Shown here piece after piece: positions 7,848 through 15,493 of a stretch of 64,000 nucleotides of DNA. Both the position numbers and the translations under genes were made by a program. The first letter of the stretch is position 1, and each line of letters begins with the position of its first letter. The notes below the pieces were generated by a model. The model saw nothing but the letters and a program-made list of their open reading frames with translations, had not been told where the DNA came from and ran no database searches. Origin of the DNA: Planctomycetota bacterium (lineage in GTDB: Bacteria; Planctomycetota; UBA1135; GCA-002686595); contig JAJDEV010000001.1 in the NCBI GenBank assembly GCA_029259605.1, positions 1-64,000 on the forward strand, read 5' to 3'.

Positions 7848-8007
7848 CAGGCCGTAGTGAAACTCACGCCGTCCTCGAAGGGCGCTGAATTCGCGCTGCC
7901 TGCGTGGCGCCTCCTCCGAGTGTCCAGCGAATGCGCGTCGTCGGCGCGCCTTGTCAGCACGAATGGACCCCTTCGACGACGACGTGAGTTTCACCACGGG
8001 CTGCTAG
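7844..8007 (+). repeat. CTAG palindromic element, family B (164 bp)
   Basis: The unit runs CTAG to CTAG with imperfect inverted ends of about 39 bp: CTAGCAGGCCGTAGTGAAAC at the left and its near mirror at 7969-8007. It is unrelated in sequence to A1 except for the CTAG ends. A shorter copy with the same ends is at 41368-41455. Its right CTAG supplies the TAG stop codon of the minus-strand sigma factor gene (8004-8006). Confidence 0.88.
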
Positions 8008-8594
8008 CCCAATGCCGCGCGCAAGCGTGCGAGGACGCGCGACTTCGCCACGCGGACCGCGCCGACGCTCATGGCGAGCTCTTCGCCGACGTCCTTGGGG
8101 GTGCGGCCGTCGACGGTGGTGGCGAGGAAGGCTTGCCAGGTGCGTGGTTGGAACTGGTCGCGGATCGACTCGAGCGCGGCGGTGAGGACGAGCGCTTCGG
8201 CGCTCTTGTCATCGGCGGTCGGCGGGGCGTCGGCGTCGGGCGCTTCGGGTGCGCTGGCTTGCGACATGCGGAGTTGAATCTCCGTTCCGCCGACGCCGCG
8301 CGGCTCGCGTTCGATCCGCCGGAAGTGGTCGCGCACCTTGTTGCGTGCGATGGTCGAGAGCCAGCCGCGGAACGTGCCGCCGGACTCGCGCTTCTCGAAG
8401 CTGTCGATCTTCGCGAAGGTCGCCTGGAAGACGTCTTGGAAGATGTCGGCGGAGTCGGCGTCGCTGAGGCGTGCGCTCCTGCAGTGGTGGAAGACGAGCG
8501 GCGCGTACAGTTCGACGAGCCGGTTCCACGCCTCGCGATCCTGGGCGCGCACACGCTCGAGCAACGAGCGCGACGTGGCTTGCGAGCTGCTCAT
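8004..8594 (-). CDS. ECF-type RNA polymerase sigma factor
   Basis: This is a 196-aa sigma-70 family regulator. Region 2 is visible in the first half (LVELYAPLVFHHCR, then DIFQDVFQATFAKIDSF and GWLSTIARNKVRDHFRR), and a region-4-like helix-turn-helix in the last 60 residues (RTPKDVGEELAMSVGAVRVAKSRVLARLR). A low-complexity Ala/Pro/Asp linker joins them. The ATG at 8594 overlaps the stop of the upstream kinase gene as ATGA, so the pair is translationally coupled and the kinase probably controls it. The stop codon TAG is the last part of the element B boundary. Confidence 0.92.
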   Translation of the reverse strand: MSSSQATSRSLLERVRAQDREAWNRLVELYAPLVFHHCRSARLSDADSADIFQDVFQATFAKIDSFEKRESGGTFRGWLSTIARNKVRDHFRRIEREPRGVGGTEIQLRMSQASAPEAPDADAPPTADDKSAEALVLTAALESIRDQFQPRTWQAFLATTVDGRTPKDVGEELAMSVGAVRVAKSRVLARLRAALG

Positions 8595-10480
8595 CGCGCG
8601 GCCCTCCGACGCCGGTCGCCGATCACGACCATCGACGCGAAGAACGAGAAGAGCGCGGCGGCGACGATGCCGAACAGCTGGAACGAGCTCTTGAGCCCGG
8701 ACCGCGTGCGCGCCTCGTCGATGCCGAGCGGTCGCGTGATCGCGAGCACGCCGCGTACGTCGCCCGGCTTCCAGTCGCGCTTCGTGCTGTCGGGGTGCGA
8801 GTTGTGGCACGCGACGCAGCTCGCCTTCATGCGCCGCGCCGTCGCGTAGAAGAGCTCGGACTCGCCGGACGCGCTCGCGACGAAGCGCTGGAACGACGCG
8901 TCCGGGTTCGCTTCGAGGTACTGCAATGCCTCCCACTCGAGCGCATTGGCTGGCCCGCCGTTCGTACGACCGCGGAACGGGTACTCGCTGTAGTGCCGCC
9001 CGCGCATGCCGGACTCCGCACGACTGATGCGTTCGAGCAACACGGTGAGCAGCGTCGCCGGCAGCGGGATGCGCCCCGCCTTCGTCGCGTAGTCCGCCGT
9101 GACCTCGATGTCGTGCCCGCCGACGCGCTCGACGACGTCGGAGCTGTAGACCTCGTTCACGACCTCGAGCATCTCCGAGTACTGCGCCGCGCTCTCGACC
9201 GCGGAGCTGCGCACGAGCTCGTGCGACAGGCTCGACAGGTGCCAGAAGCCGACGATCGAACCGAGCACGAGCGCGACGAGCAGTGCGGCGGCGAGCTGGT
9301 TGCGCCGCGACCAACGCCACAGCCGCTCGACACCCGCCACCGCGCGCGCCTCGATCGGTTCGCCGCGCTCGAAGCGCTCGACGTCGCGCGCGAACTCCTC
9401 GGCCGTTGGATACCGGCGCGCCGGCGACTTCTCGATCGCCTTGAGCGCGATCGTCTCGAGGTCGCGCGGGATCTTGTCGTTCAGACGGCGCGGCGGGCGC
9501 GGGTCATCCTCGATCACTTGCAGCACGAGCATGCGCCGCGTGCCTTGGAACGGGCGTTCGCCGGTGAGCAGCTCGTAGAGCACGACGCCGAGGCTGTACA
9601 CGTCGCTGCGCGCATCGGCCGCGTGCGCGTCGCCGCGCGCGGTTTCGGGCGACATGTACGCCGGCGTTCCCATCAACGCACCCTCGGGGGTCACCGTGAT
9701 CTCGCCCGCGTCGCGCTTCGCGAGCCCGAAGTCCATCAGGTGCGGCTCGCCGGCGCGGTCGAGCATGATGTTCGACGGCTTGATGTCGCGGTGCACGACG
9801 CCGTGCGAGTGCGCGGCGTGCAGCGCGTGAGCGAGTAGCGCGATCCAGCGCGCCGCGTCGTCGCTCGCGACCGGACCGGCCTTGATCCGTTCTTCGAGCG
9901 TCGTGCCGTCGATGTACTCGGTGACCAGGTAGGCGACGCCCTCGCTCGTCTCGCCCGTCTCGTAGAGCGCGACGATGCCGGGGTGCGTGAGCTGCGCCGC
10001 GCTGCGCGCCTCGCGCAGGAAGCGATCGCGCTCCTCGCCGCGTTCGTCGAGCGCCGCGCGCTGGATCTTGATCGCGACCCTGCGGTCGAGCTCGGTGTCG
10101 TGCGCGCGGAACACGTACCCGAAGCCACCCGCGCCGAGTTCCTCCTCGAGCAGGAACTTGCCGAGCCGGTAGGGGCCCGCGCCCTCGCCGAGCGAGCGCG
10201 CGATCTTGTGGCCGGGATCGATGACGGGTTCGCGCGCGCGACCGAACGCGCTGCGCGCGGCGTCGAGCAACGGCTCGGGCACGCGCGGCGGCGAGGCGCT
10301 CGTGTCGTGCCCGCGCAGGTCGCTGACGAGCTCGTCCGCGTTGCCTTCGAGCGCTTCGAGCGTCGCCTCGCAGGCCGCGCAGCCGTCGACGTGCGCGGCG
10401 ACGCTCTCCAACCGTTCGTCCGGCAGCCTGCCGACGGCGAAGGCCTCGAGTTGGTCGGAGCTGGGACAGTCGCGGTCCAT
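8591..10480 (-). CDS. Membrane Ser/Thr protein kinase with zinc-finger N-terminus and periplasmic CxxCH sensor domain
   Basis: The 629-aa product has four parts. Residues 30-37 (HVDGCAAC) form an anti-sigma-type HxxxCxxC zinc finger. Residues about 104-385 are a complete Hanks kinase (LGAGGFGYV loop, AIK lysine, HRDIKPSN, DFG as MDFGLAK, MSPE). Two membrane segments lie near 395-415 and 600-620. Between them is a domain resembling DUF3365/Tll0287-type sensors, with EWEALQYLEANPD and C555-V-A-C-H559, a covalent-haem motif. I infer a kinase that senses a redox or gas signal outside the membrane and acts on the overlapping ECF sigma factor. Haem attachment is not proven by sequence alone. Confidence 0.88.
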   Translation of the reverse strand: MDRDCPSSDQLEAFAVGRLPDERLESVAAHVDGCAACEATLEALEGNADELVSDLRGHDTSASPPRVPEPLLDAARSAFGRAREPVIDPGHKIARSLGEGAGPYRLGKFLLEEELGAGGFGYVFRAHDTELDRRVAIKIQRAALDERGEERDRFLREARSAAQLTHPGIVALYETGETSEGVAYLVTEYIDGTTLEERIKAGPVASDDAARWIALLAHALHAAHSHGVVHRDIKPSNIMLDRAGEPHLMDFGLAKRDAGEITVTPEGALMGTPAYMSPETARGDAHAADARSDVYSLGVVLYELLTGERPFQGTRRMLVLQVIEDDPRPPRRLNDKIPRDLETIALKAIEKSPARRYPTAEEFARDVERFERGEPIEARAVAGVERLWRWSRRNQLAAALLVALVLGSIVGFWHLSSLSHELVRSSAVESAAQYSEMLEVVNEVYSSDVVERVGGHDIEVTADYATKAGRIPLPATLLTVLLERISRAESGMRGRHYSEYPFRGRTNGGPANALEWEALQYLEANPDASFQRFVASASGESELFYATARRMKASCVACHNSHPDSTKRDWKPGDVRGVLAITRPLGIDEARTRSGLKSSFQLFGIVAAALFSFFASMVVIGDRRRRAAR

Positions 10481-10492
10481 GTCGAAGGCGCG

Positions 10493-10498
10493 ATTCTA
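10493..10498 (-). promoter_or_regulatory. Candidate -10 box (TAGAAT) for the sensor kinase gene
   Basis: TAGAAT on the minus strand ends 12 nt before the ATG at 10480, leaving a leader of only a few nucleotides. Confidence 0.42.
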
Positions 10499-10558
10499 CG
10501 CGCCCCGATCCGAGCGGAGCGCGGCGGTACGGAGGTTCTCCGGCTCGAACGAAGTCCC

Positions 10559-10564
10559 TACGAT
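10559..10564 (+). promoter_or_regulatory. Candidate -10 box (TACGAT) that decides the marC-like start
   Basis: TACGAT overlaps an in-frame ATG at 10563, so that ATG would lie inside the promoter. The next ATG, at 10578, is 13 nt downstream and is the better start. Confidence 0.45.
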
Positions 10565-10577
10565 GGCGGCCCGCGCC

Positions 10578-11171
10578 ATGACGATCTTCTCCGCCGCCAC
10601 GTTCCTGTTCCTCGTGATGGACCCGTTCGGGAACATCCCGTGCTTCCTCGCGGCGCTCAAGAACGTCGCGCCCGAGCGGCGCAACCGCATCGTCGCGCGC
10701 GAGCTCTTCATCGCGCTCGCCGTGATGGTCGTGTTCCTGTTCGCGGGCGATCCGGTGCTCGACGTCCTGCAGATCTCCGCGCCGGCGCTGACCGTGACGG
10801 GCGGCACGGTGCTGTTCCTCATCGCGATCAAGATGGTGTTCCCGCCGCGCGACCGCGCGTTAGAGGACGTCGAGGGCGAGCCGTTCATCGTTCCGCTCGC
10901 GATTCCCTACGTCGCCGGCCCGTCCGCGCTCGCGTCGCTGCTGCTCATCATGAACCGCGAGCCGGAGCGATGGGCCGAGTGGCTCGGCGCGCTGCTGCTC
11001 GCCTGGTTCGCCTCGGGCATCATCATCTTCGCCTCGGGCACGCTCGCGCGGCTGCTCGGCGACAAGCTGCTCATCGCGATCGAGCGGTTGATGGGCATGC
11101 TGCTCGTCGCCGTCGCGATCCAGATGCTGATGACCGGCATCGTGCAGTTCCTCGACGCGCACGCGGCGTAG
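10578..11171 (+). CDS. MarC-family integral membrane protein
   Basis: The 197-aa product has six hydrophobic segments and the MarC/UPF0056 landmarks: DPFGNIPCFLA near residues 15-25, and IPYVAGPSALAS near residues 113-124. The family has no firmly established transport substrate; the old link to multiple antibiotic resistance has not held up. The ATG at 10578 was preferred over that at 10563 because it matches family N-termini and clears the TACGAT box. It is divergent from the sensor kinase. Confidence 0.88.
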   Translation: MTIFSAATFLFLVMDPFGNIPCFLAALKNVAPERRNRIVARELFIALAVMVVFLFAGDPVLDVLQISAPALTVTGGTVLFLIAIKMVFPPRDRALEDVEGEPFIVPLAIPYVAGPSALASLLLIMNREPERWAEWLGALLLAWFASGIIIFASGTLARLLGDKLLIAIERLMGMLLVAVAIQMLMTGIVQFLDAHAA

Positions 11172-11349
11172 CTGGCTCGGAAACGAATTCCGTTCCGGGT
11201 GGGTGCGCTGGCCAAAGCGCGTGCGCGGAGTGCAAAGGGACAAGAATCCGAGGCCTAGCGTCTTTCGCAATCGTCGGGCGCCAGCGACCATGAAGGCCGA
11301 GACGCTCGCCGGCTCGCCACCGCTCCCTCCAATCGCAAGGACACTTCCC

Positions 11350-12477
11350 ATGAACACCGTACGCGTCGCCCTCGCTGCGACCCTCGCACTCGTCCCGCTC
11401 GCTTCGAACCACGCCGCCCAAGCCACGTGCGTCGGCGACGTCGACCTGCGCCTCTGGACCGCTGAGTCGTATCCCTCGGTCTCCGGGTTTCCGGCCGGGA
11501 TCTGGAGCGTCGTCCCGGACGGATCGTCGGTGAACCAAACGCAGAACGGTCAACCGACCTTCTTCTACAGCGACTTCACAGTGATGGGTTCGACCGTCGA
11601 GGGCGTGATCCGTCCGGGCACGGGCGACGACGACTTCATCGGTTTCGCGCTCGGGTTCGAGCCGGGCGATTCGATGAGCTCCGACGCGGACTACCTGCTC
11701 ATCGATTGGAAGAAGGGAACGCAGGGCTTCAACTTCGGCGCTCCGTCGTGTTCGGCCGGTACGACCGCGAACGTCGGGTTGGCCGCGTCGAGCGTGTTCG
11801 GTATTCCGACGGCGGACGAGTTCTGGGGTCACACGAACTCGGACGACGTTTGCTCCGATCTCTCGAACGGCCTGATGGAGCTCGCGCGCGCGACGAACCT
11901 GGGAGCGACGGGTTGGGTGTCGAACACCGACTACACGTTCCGCTTCGAGTTCGGTCCGACGAACCTGAAGGTCTACGTCGACGGAATGTTGGAGCTCGAC
12001 ATCGACGGCACGTTCGCGAACGGCCGCATGGCCTTCTACAACTTCTCGCAGGCGAACATCAACTACAGCGCGTTCACCACGGGCGCGCTCGCCTCGTGCG
12101 TCGAGTACGGCACCGGATGGCCGGGGACGAACGGCATTCCGACGCTGGCGTGCTCCGCGCCGCCCGCGCTCGGCACGACGATCGACATCCAGGTCGGTAG
12201 CTCGGCCGACAACGGCGAGGCCGCATGCCTCCTGTTCTCGCTGCAGCAAGCCAACTACGTCACGAAGTGGGAGACGACCGCGCTGGTCGCGAAACCCTAC
12301 CTCATGATGATCGGCTTCCACCCGCTGCCCGCCGGTGGGGCGAACTTCGCGCTCGACATCCCCGTCGACGCGGCGCTCTGCGGGACGAAGGCGTACATCC
12401 AGATGTTTCAGCAGGATCCGGGCGCGAGCCGCGGGATCTCGTCTTCGCGTGGCGTCGAGCTGACGCTCGGCGACTGA
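11350..12477 (+). CDS. Secreted protein with thrombospondin-C-like and terminal repeat-fold domains
   Basis: The 375-aa product starts with a signal peptide (to about residue 24, AAQA). Residues about 30-245 resemble the thrombospondin C-terminal/LamG jelly roll (DFTVMGSTVEGVIRPGTGDD, DYLLIDWKKG, YVDGMLELDIDG). After a GTGWPGTNGIPTL linker, the last 120 residues form a second beta domain that ends with an ALCGTKAYIQ strand and a final VELTLG. A similar C-terminal domain closes the FG-GAP protein at 61822-63435. The exact role is unknown; surface or matrix binding is plausible. The ATG at 11350 gives the signal peptide. Confidence 0.82.
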   Translation: MNTVRVALAATLALVPLASNHAAQATCVGDVDLRLWTAESYPSVSGFPAGIWSVVPDGSSVNQTQNGQPTFFYSDFTVMGSTVEGVIRPGTGDDDFIGFALGFEPGDSMSSDADYLLIDWKKGTQGFNFGAPSCSAGTTANVGLAASSVFGIPTADEFWGHTNSDDVCSDLSNGLMELARATNLGATGWVSNTDYTFRFEFGPTNLKVYVDGMLELDIDGTFANGRMAFYNFSQANINYSAFTTGALASCVEYGTGWPGTNGIPTLACSAPPALGTTIDIQVGSSADNGEAACLLFSLQQANYVTKWETTALVAKPYLMMIGFHPLPAGGANFALDIPVDAALCGTKAYIQMFQQDPGASRGISSSRGVELTLGD

Positions 12478-12555
12478 CGAGCGCTGCGGACGCGGTCTGG
12501 CGCGCGCCGCCGCGCCCTGGAGGATGCGGACTATCCGTTCGAGCGGGTACTCGCA

Positions 12556-12561
12556 TACGAT
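12556..12561 (+). promoter_or_regulatory. Leaderless-type -10 box (TACGAT)
   Basis: TACGAT ends 8 nt before the ATG at 12570. Confidence 0.5.
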
Positions 12562-12569
12562 GGGCGCCG

Positions 12570-13370
12570 ATGGCGGCGAAGGCTGAGTCCGGAGCGGCGG
12601 AGGCGCCGGCGCGCAAGCCGGCGGCGGACGCGGTCCATCGGCGGCTGGCGCAGAAGCTCGCGCGCAGGGGGCTCCGGAAGTTGAGCGCCGGCTGCTATCG
12701 CTTCGCGGGCGGTGAGAACCGACCCGTGTTCTTCGACATCGACGCGACGCTCCCGGCGTTGCGCGAGATCGATCGGAACTACGATGCGATCCGCAACGAG
12801 CTGTCCGCGATCCTGCCGCGCGTCGACGCGATGCCGCGCTATCACGAAGTCGACTTTTCGCAGCAGGGCATCTCGAATGCGGACGAGCGCAACTGGCGCG
12901 TCTTTTTCGTCTACCTGTGGCGCCAGGAGGAGAAGCTCGAGAACGCGAAGCTGTTCCCGAAGCTGACCGAGATCCTGAAGGGCATCCCCGGAGTGCTGAA
13001 CGCGTTCTTCTCGATCCTCGAGCCGGGCAAGTGCGTGCCCGCGCACGAGGGTCCGTCGTTCCACTATCTGCGCTACCACACCGCCTTCCGCGTCCCGAAG
13101 AACAACCCGCCGACGATCCGCGTCAAGGATCGCTACCACACGTGGGTGGAGGGCGAGAGCCTGCTCTTCGACGACAGTTGGGAGCACGAGGTCACGAACG
13201 AGAGCGACGACATTCGCGTCGTGCTCATCGTCGATGTGATGCGGCCGGTGCCGTTGCGGCTGCGGCTGTTGAACGAGGCCGTGCGCCGCCTCGCGCAACT
13301 CGGAATGGACGACGAGATGCGGAAGATCCTGTTCAACCGCTTCTTGCTCGACGAGAAGAACGCGCGCTAA
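12570..13370 (+). CDS. Aspartyl/asparaginyl beta-hydroxylase family dioxygenase
   Basis: The 266-aa product has the Fe(II)/2-oxoglutarate hydroxylase fold. The likely iron ligands are H159 (PAHEGPSFHYLRYH) and H206 (LLFDDSWEHEVTN), with the 2-oxoglutarate arginine in the DDIRVVLIVDVMRP strand. Relatives include LpxO, which hydroxylates lipid A acyl chains, and the aspartyl hydroxylase of animals; the membrane segment of LpxO is absent here, so a soluble substrate is equally possible. An Ala-rich N-terminal extension of about 25 residues is not conserved. It is convergent with the sulfatase-fold gene that follows. Confidence 0.88.
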   Translation: MAAKAESGAAEAPARKPAADAVHRRLAQKLARRGLRKLSAGCYRFAGGENRPVFFDIDATLPALREIDRNYDAIRNELSAILPRVDAMPRYHEVDFSQQGISNADERNWRVFFVYLWRQEEKLENAKLFPKLTEILKGIPGVLNAFFSILEPGKCVPAHEGPSFHYLRYHTAFRVPKNNPPTIRVKDRYHTWVEGESLLFDDSWEHEVTNESDDIRVVLIVDVMRPVPLRLRLLNEAVRRLAQLGMDDEMRKILFNRFLLDEKNAR

Positions 13371-13376
13371 CCCGAG

Positions 13377-15377
13377 CTATTGCTCGTCGTCGTCGCCGGT
13401 GTACCCGAGTTCCTGCATCTGGTTCTTCAGGTCCTCGTCCATGTCGACCTCGATGGCTTCGGGCGGCGGATGCGCGGCCCACCACGCGTTCGCGATCGCG
13501 GTGACGCGCGCGATCTCCTGCTCGGACAGCTCGAGCGGCGCGGCCTCGCGCGGATCGTTCTCCAGGTCGAAGGCCTGCACCGAGCCGTCGGATCCGACGA
13601 TGAACTTGGTCGAACCCTCCTGCCACGCGATCAGGTTCGCCTCGAGGTTGCGGCCGACCGACGCCGCCCATTGCTTGATGGAGTAGGTCGCCAGTCCGGC
13701 ATAGAGCTCCGAGACCCAGCCGTCGGGTGACGCTTCGCGCGAGCGCGGTGCGACCGGGAAGCCGAGCAGCTGGAGCATCACGTCGTGCGTGCCCGTGCCG
13801 TCGATCAGCGTCTCGTCGACCTCCGTCGTGCGCCCGCCCGCGGGCTTCACGTACAGCGGCACGCGCACCGTCGGGTTGTACAGCGTCCAGGCGTGTCCGT
13901 TCAGCCCGTGGTCGCCGAGCGACTGGCCGTGATCCGACGTGACGACGACGACCGTGTTGTCGAAGACCTCGCGCGCCTTCAGCGCGTCGAGCAGACGGCC
14001 GAGGTGCTCGTCGAGGTAGAGCAACGCGCGGTCGTGCTCGAGCGACCACCCGAGCGGGTCGCCCTTGATCGGATCGATCGGCTGCCGGTCGGGCTCGAAC
14101 GCGTCGGCGTACTTCGACGGCGTGAGGTACGGCTCGTGCGCTTCCATGTAGTTGAGCATCAGGAAGAACGCCGTGTCCTTGCGTCGCTTGTCGAGCCAGT
14201 CGATCGCGCAGTTCGTGATCTCCTCGGCGTCGCGATAGGGCAGGTGCCCGACCTCGAGCGAGCGTCCGCCGAGCTGCGCGAGCGCGATGTACGACATCAC
14301 GTACGTGTCGCGCCGATCGTCGTAGTGCTCGAAGCCCTGGTCGACACCGAACTTGTGGTTCAGGTACGCGCAGTTCGACACGATCGCGGCGGTCTGATAA
14401 CCGGCGTCGCGCAACACCTCGGCGATCGTCGTGTTGTCCGGTCCGAGCGGCTGCGCGGGACGGATCGCGAGGCCGAACAGCGTGGTGTCGTCGACCACGC
14501 GCGGGTTCGTCGCGCCGTGCTCGGCCGGGAGCAAACCGGTGAACAGGCTGCTGTGGGACGGCAGCGTCCAGGGGCTCGTCGAGAACGAGTTCGTGTAGCG
14601 CACCGCCTCCTGCGTCGCGAAGCGATCGAGCGCGGGCGTCGTGACGCGCGCGTAGCCGTACGGCCGCAACCGATCGGCGCGCAGCGTGTCGAGCACGACG
14701 AGCAAGAGGTTGGGACGCTCGGCCGACGTCTTGGTCGACGGCGGCGGGAAGTCGGGGCGGTTCGTGCGCGCGCGCGGCGCGGCGTCGAGGGCGTACCACA
14801 CCGTGGGGACGACGAGTGCGAGCAGCGCGACGAGGCGCGCGACGGAAGCGCTCCGGATCGGTCGCGGCAAGGCCGTGAGGATCAGCACCGCAGCCGCGGC
14901 GACCAGCGGCAGCTCGACGCCCAACATCCCGTGCCGGTAGACCGATTTCGCCACGCACGCGAGGATGCCGAAGGCGAGCGCGAGCGAGGCGCGCCCGCGG
15001 CCCGTGCGTTGGCCGAGGACGGTCGCCGCGAACCACGCGCAGACCAACAGGAACGCCGCGCGCGGCACCCAGATCTCGGCGCGTGAGCGCGCGATCTCCA
15101 CCACGAACGGCGCCAATGATCCGGCGAGCGCGAGGAGCGCGACGAGCGCGAACACGATCCGCGCGCGCATGAGCGCGCCGAGCGCCGCGCCCATCGCGAT
15201 CACGACCAGCGAGCCGGGCACGAGTCCCAGGAAGGTCGAGGGGGAGCCGGTACGCAGGAACACGCCGGCGTCGTGCAGGGTCCAGCCGACACAGACGAGC
15301 GCTCCGACGAGCGTCGCCTCACATACGCCGATGGAGACCCAACGCGCTCGCTTCGATTCGTCGCTCGTCGTTGTCAA
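13377..15377 (-). CDS. Membrane-anchored sulfatase-fold hydrolase or transferase
   Basis: The 666-aa product has an N-terminal membrane region of about six hydrophobic segments (residues 15-195) followed by an exported alkaline-phosphatase-fold domain: LLLVVLDTLRADRL, then the nucleophile region SPWTLPSHSSLFTG, VVVVTSDHGQSLGDHG, and a conserved HDVMLQLLG tail. The W-T-L-P-S-H form has Thr where true sulfatases have the formylglycine Cys, as in phosphoglycerol- and phosphoethanolamine-transferase-like enzymes. I infer phospho- or sulfo-ester chemistry at the cell surface without a formylglycine. The start is a TTG; a later start inside the membrane region is possible. The gene stops 7 bp from the hydroxylase gene. 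Confidence 0.85.
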   Translation of the reverse strand: MTTTSDESKRARWVSIGVCEATLVGALVCVGWTLHDAGVFLRTGSPSTFLGLVPGSLVVIAMGAALGALMRARIVFALVALLALAGSLAPFVVEIARSRAEIWVPRAAFLLVCAWFAATVLGQRTGRGRASLALAFGILACVAKSVYRHGMLGVELPLVAAAAVLILTALPRPIRSASVARLVALLALVVPTVWYALDAAPRARTNRPDFPPPSTKTSAERPNLLLVVLDTLRADRLRPYGYARVTTPALDRFATQEAVRYTNSFSTSPWTLPSHSSLFTGLLPAEHGATNPRVVDDTTLFGLAIRPAQPLGPDNTTIAEVLRDAGYQTAAIVSNCAYLNHKFGVDQGFEHYDDRRDTYVMSYIALAQLGGRSLEVGHLPYRDAEEITNCAIDWLDKRRKDTAFFLMLNYMEAHEPYLTPSKYADAFEPDRQPIDPIKGDPLGWSLEHDRALLYLDEHLGRLLDALKAREVFDNTVVVVTSDHGQSLGDHGLNGHAWTLYNPTVRVPLYVKPAGGRTTEVDETLIDGTGTHDVMLQLLGFPVAPRSREASPDGWVSELYAGLATYSIKQWAASVGRNLEANLIAWQEGSTKFIVGSDGSVQAFDLENDPREAAPLELSEQEIARVTAIANAWWAAHPPPEAIEVDMDEDLKNQMQELGYTGDDDEQ

Positions 15378-15481
15378 GGTTCGCTCGCGGTCGAGGGGGG
15401 TGCGCCGCTCGAGGTGCGGTCGCCGTACGGACTAGCTTACCCGATTGCGAGAGCCGTCGAGAGCATCCGCTCCCCGCATCG

Positions 15482-15487
15482 TATCCT
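15482..15487 (+). promoter_or_regulatory. Leaderless-type -10 box (TATCCT)
   Basis: TATCCT ends 6 nt before the ATG at 15494. Confidence 0.48.
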
Positions 15488-15493
15488 CGCCGG

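Noticed and set aside
7719-7997. Open frame across elements A1 and B
   Set aside because: It runs through inverted repeats, has no ribosome site and no protein similarity that I recognise.
13369-13380. TAACCCGAGCTA between two convergent genes, similar to the A1 terminus
   Set aside because: Only about ten bases match, there is no CTAG and no second arm.
15370-15376. TTGACA on the minus strand as a -35 box
   Set aside because: It is the start codon region of the membrane sulfatase-fold gene and no -10 follows at proper spacing.
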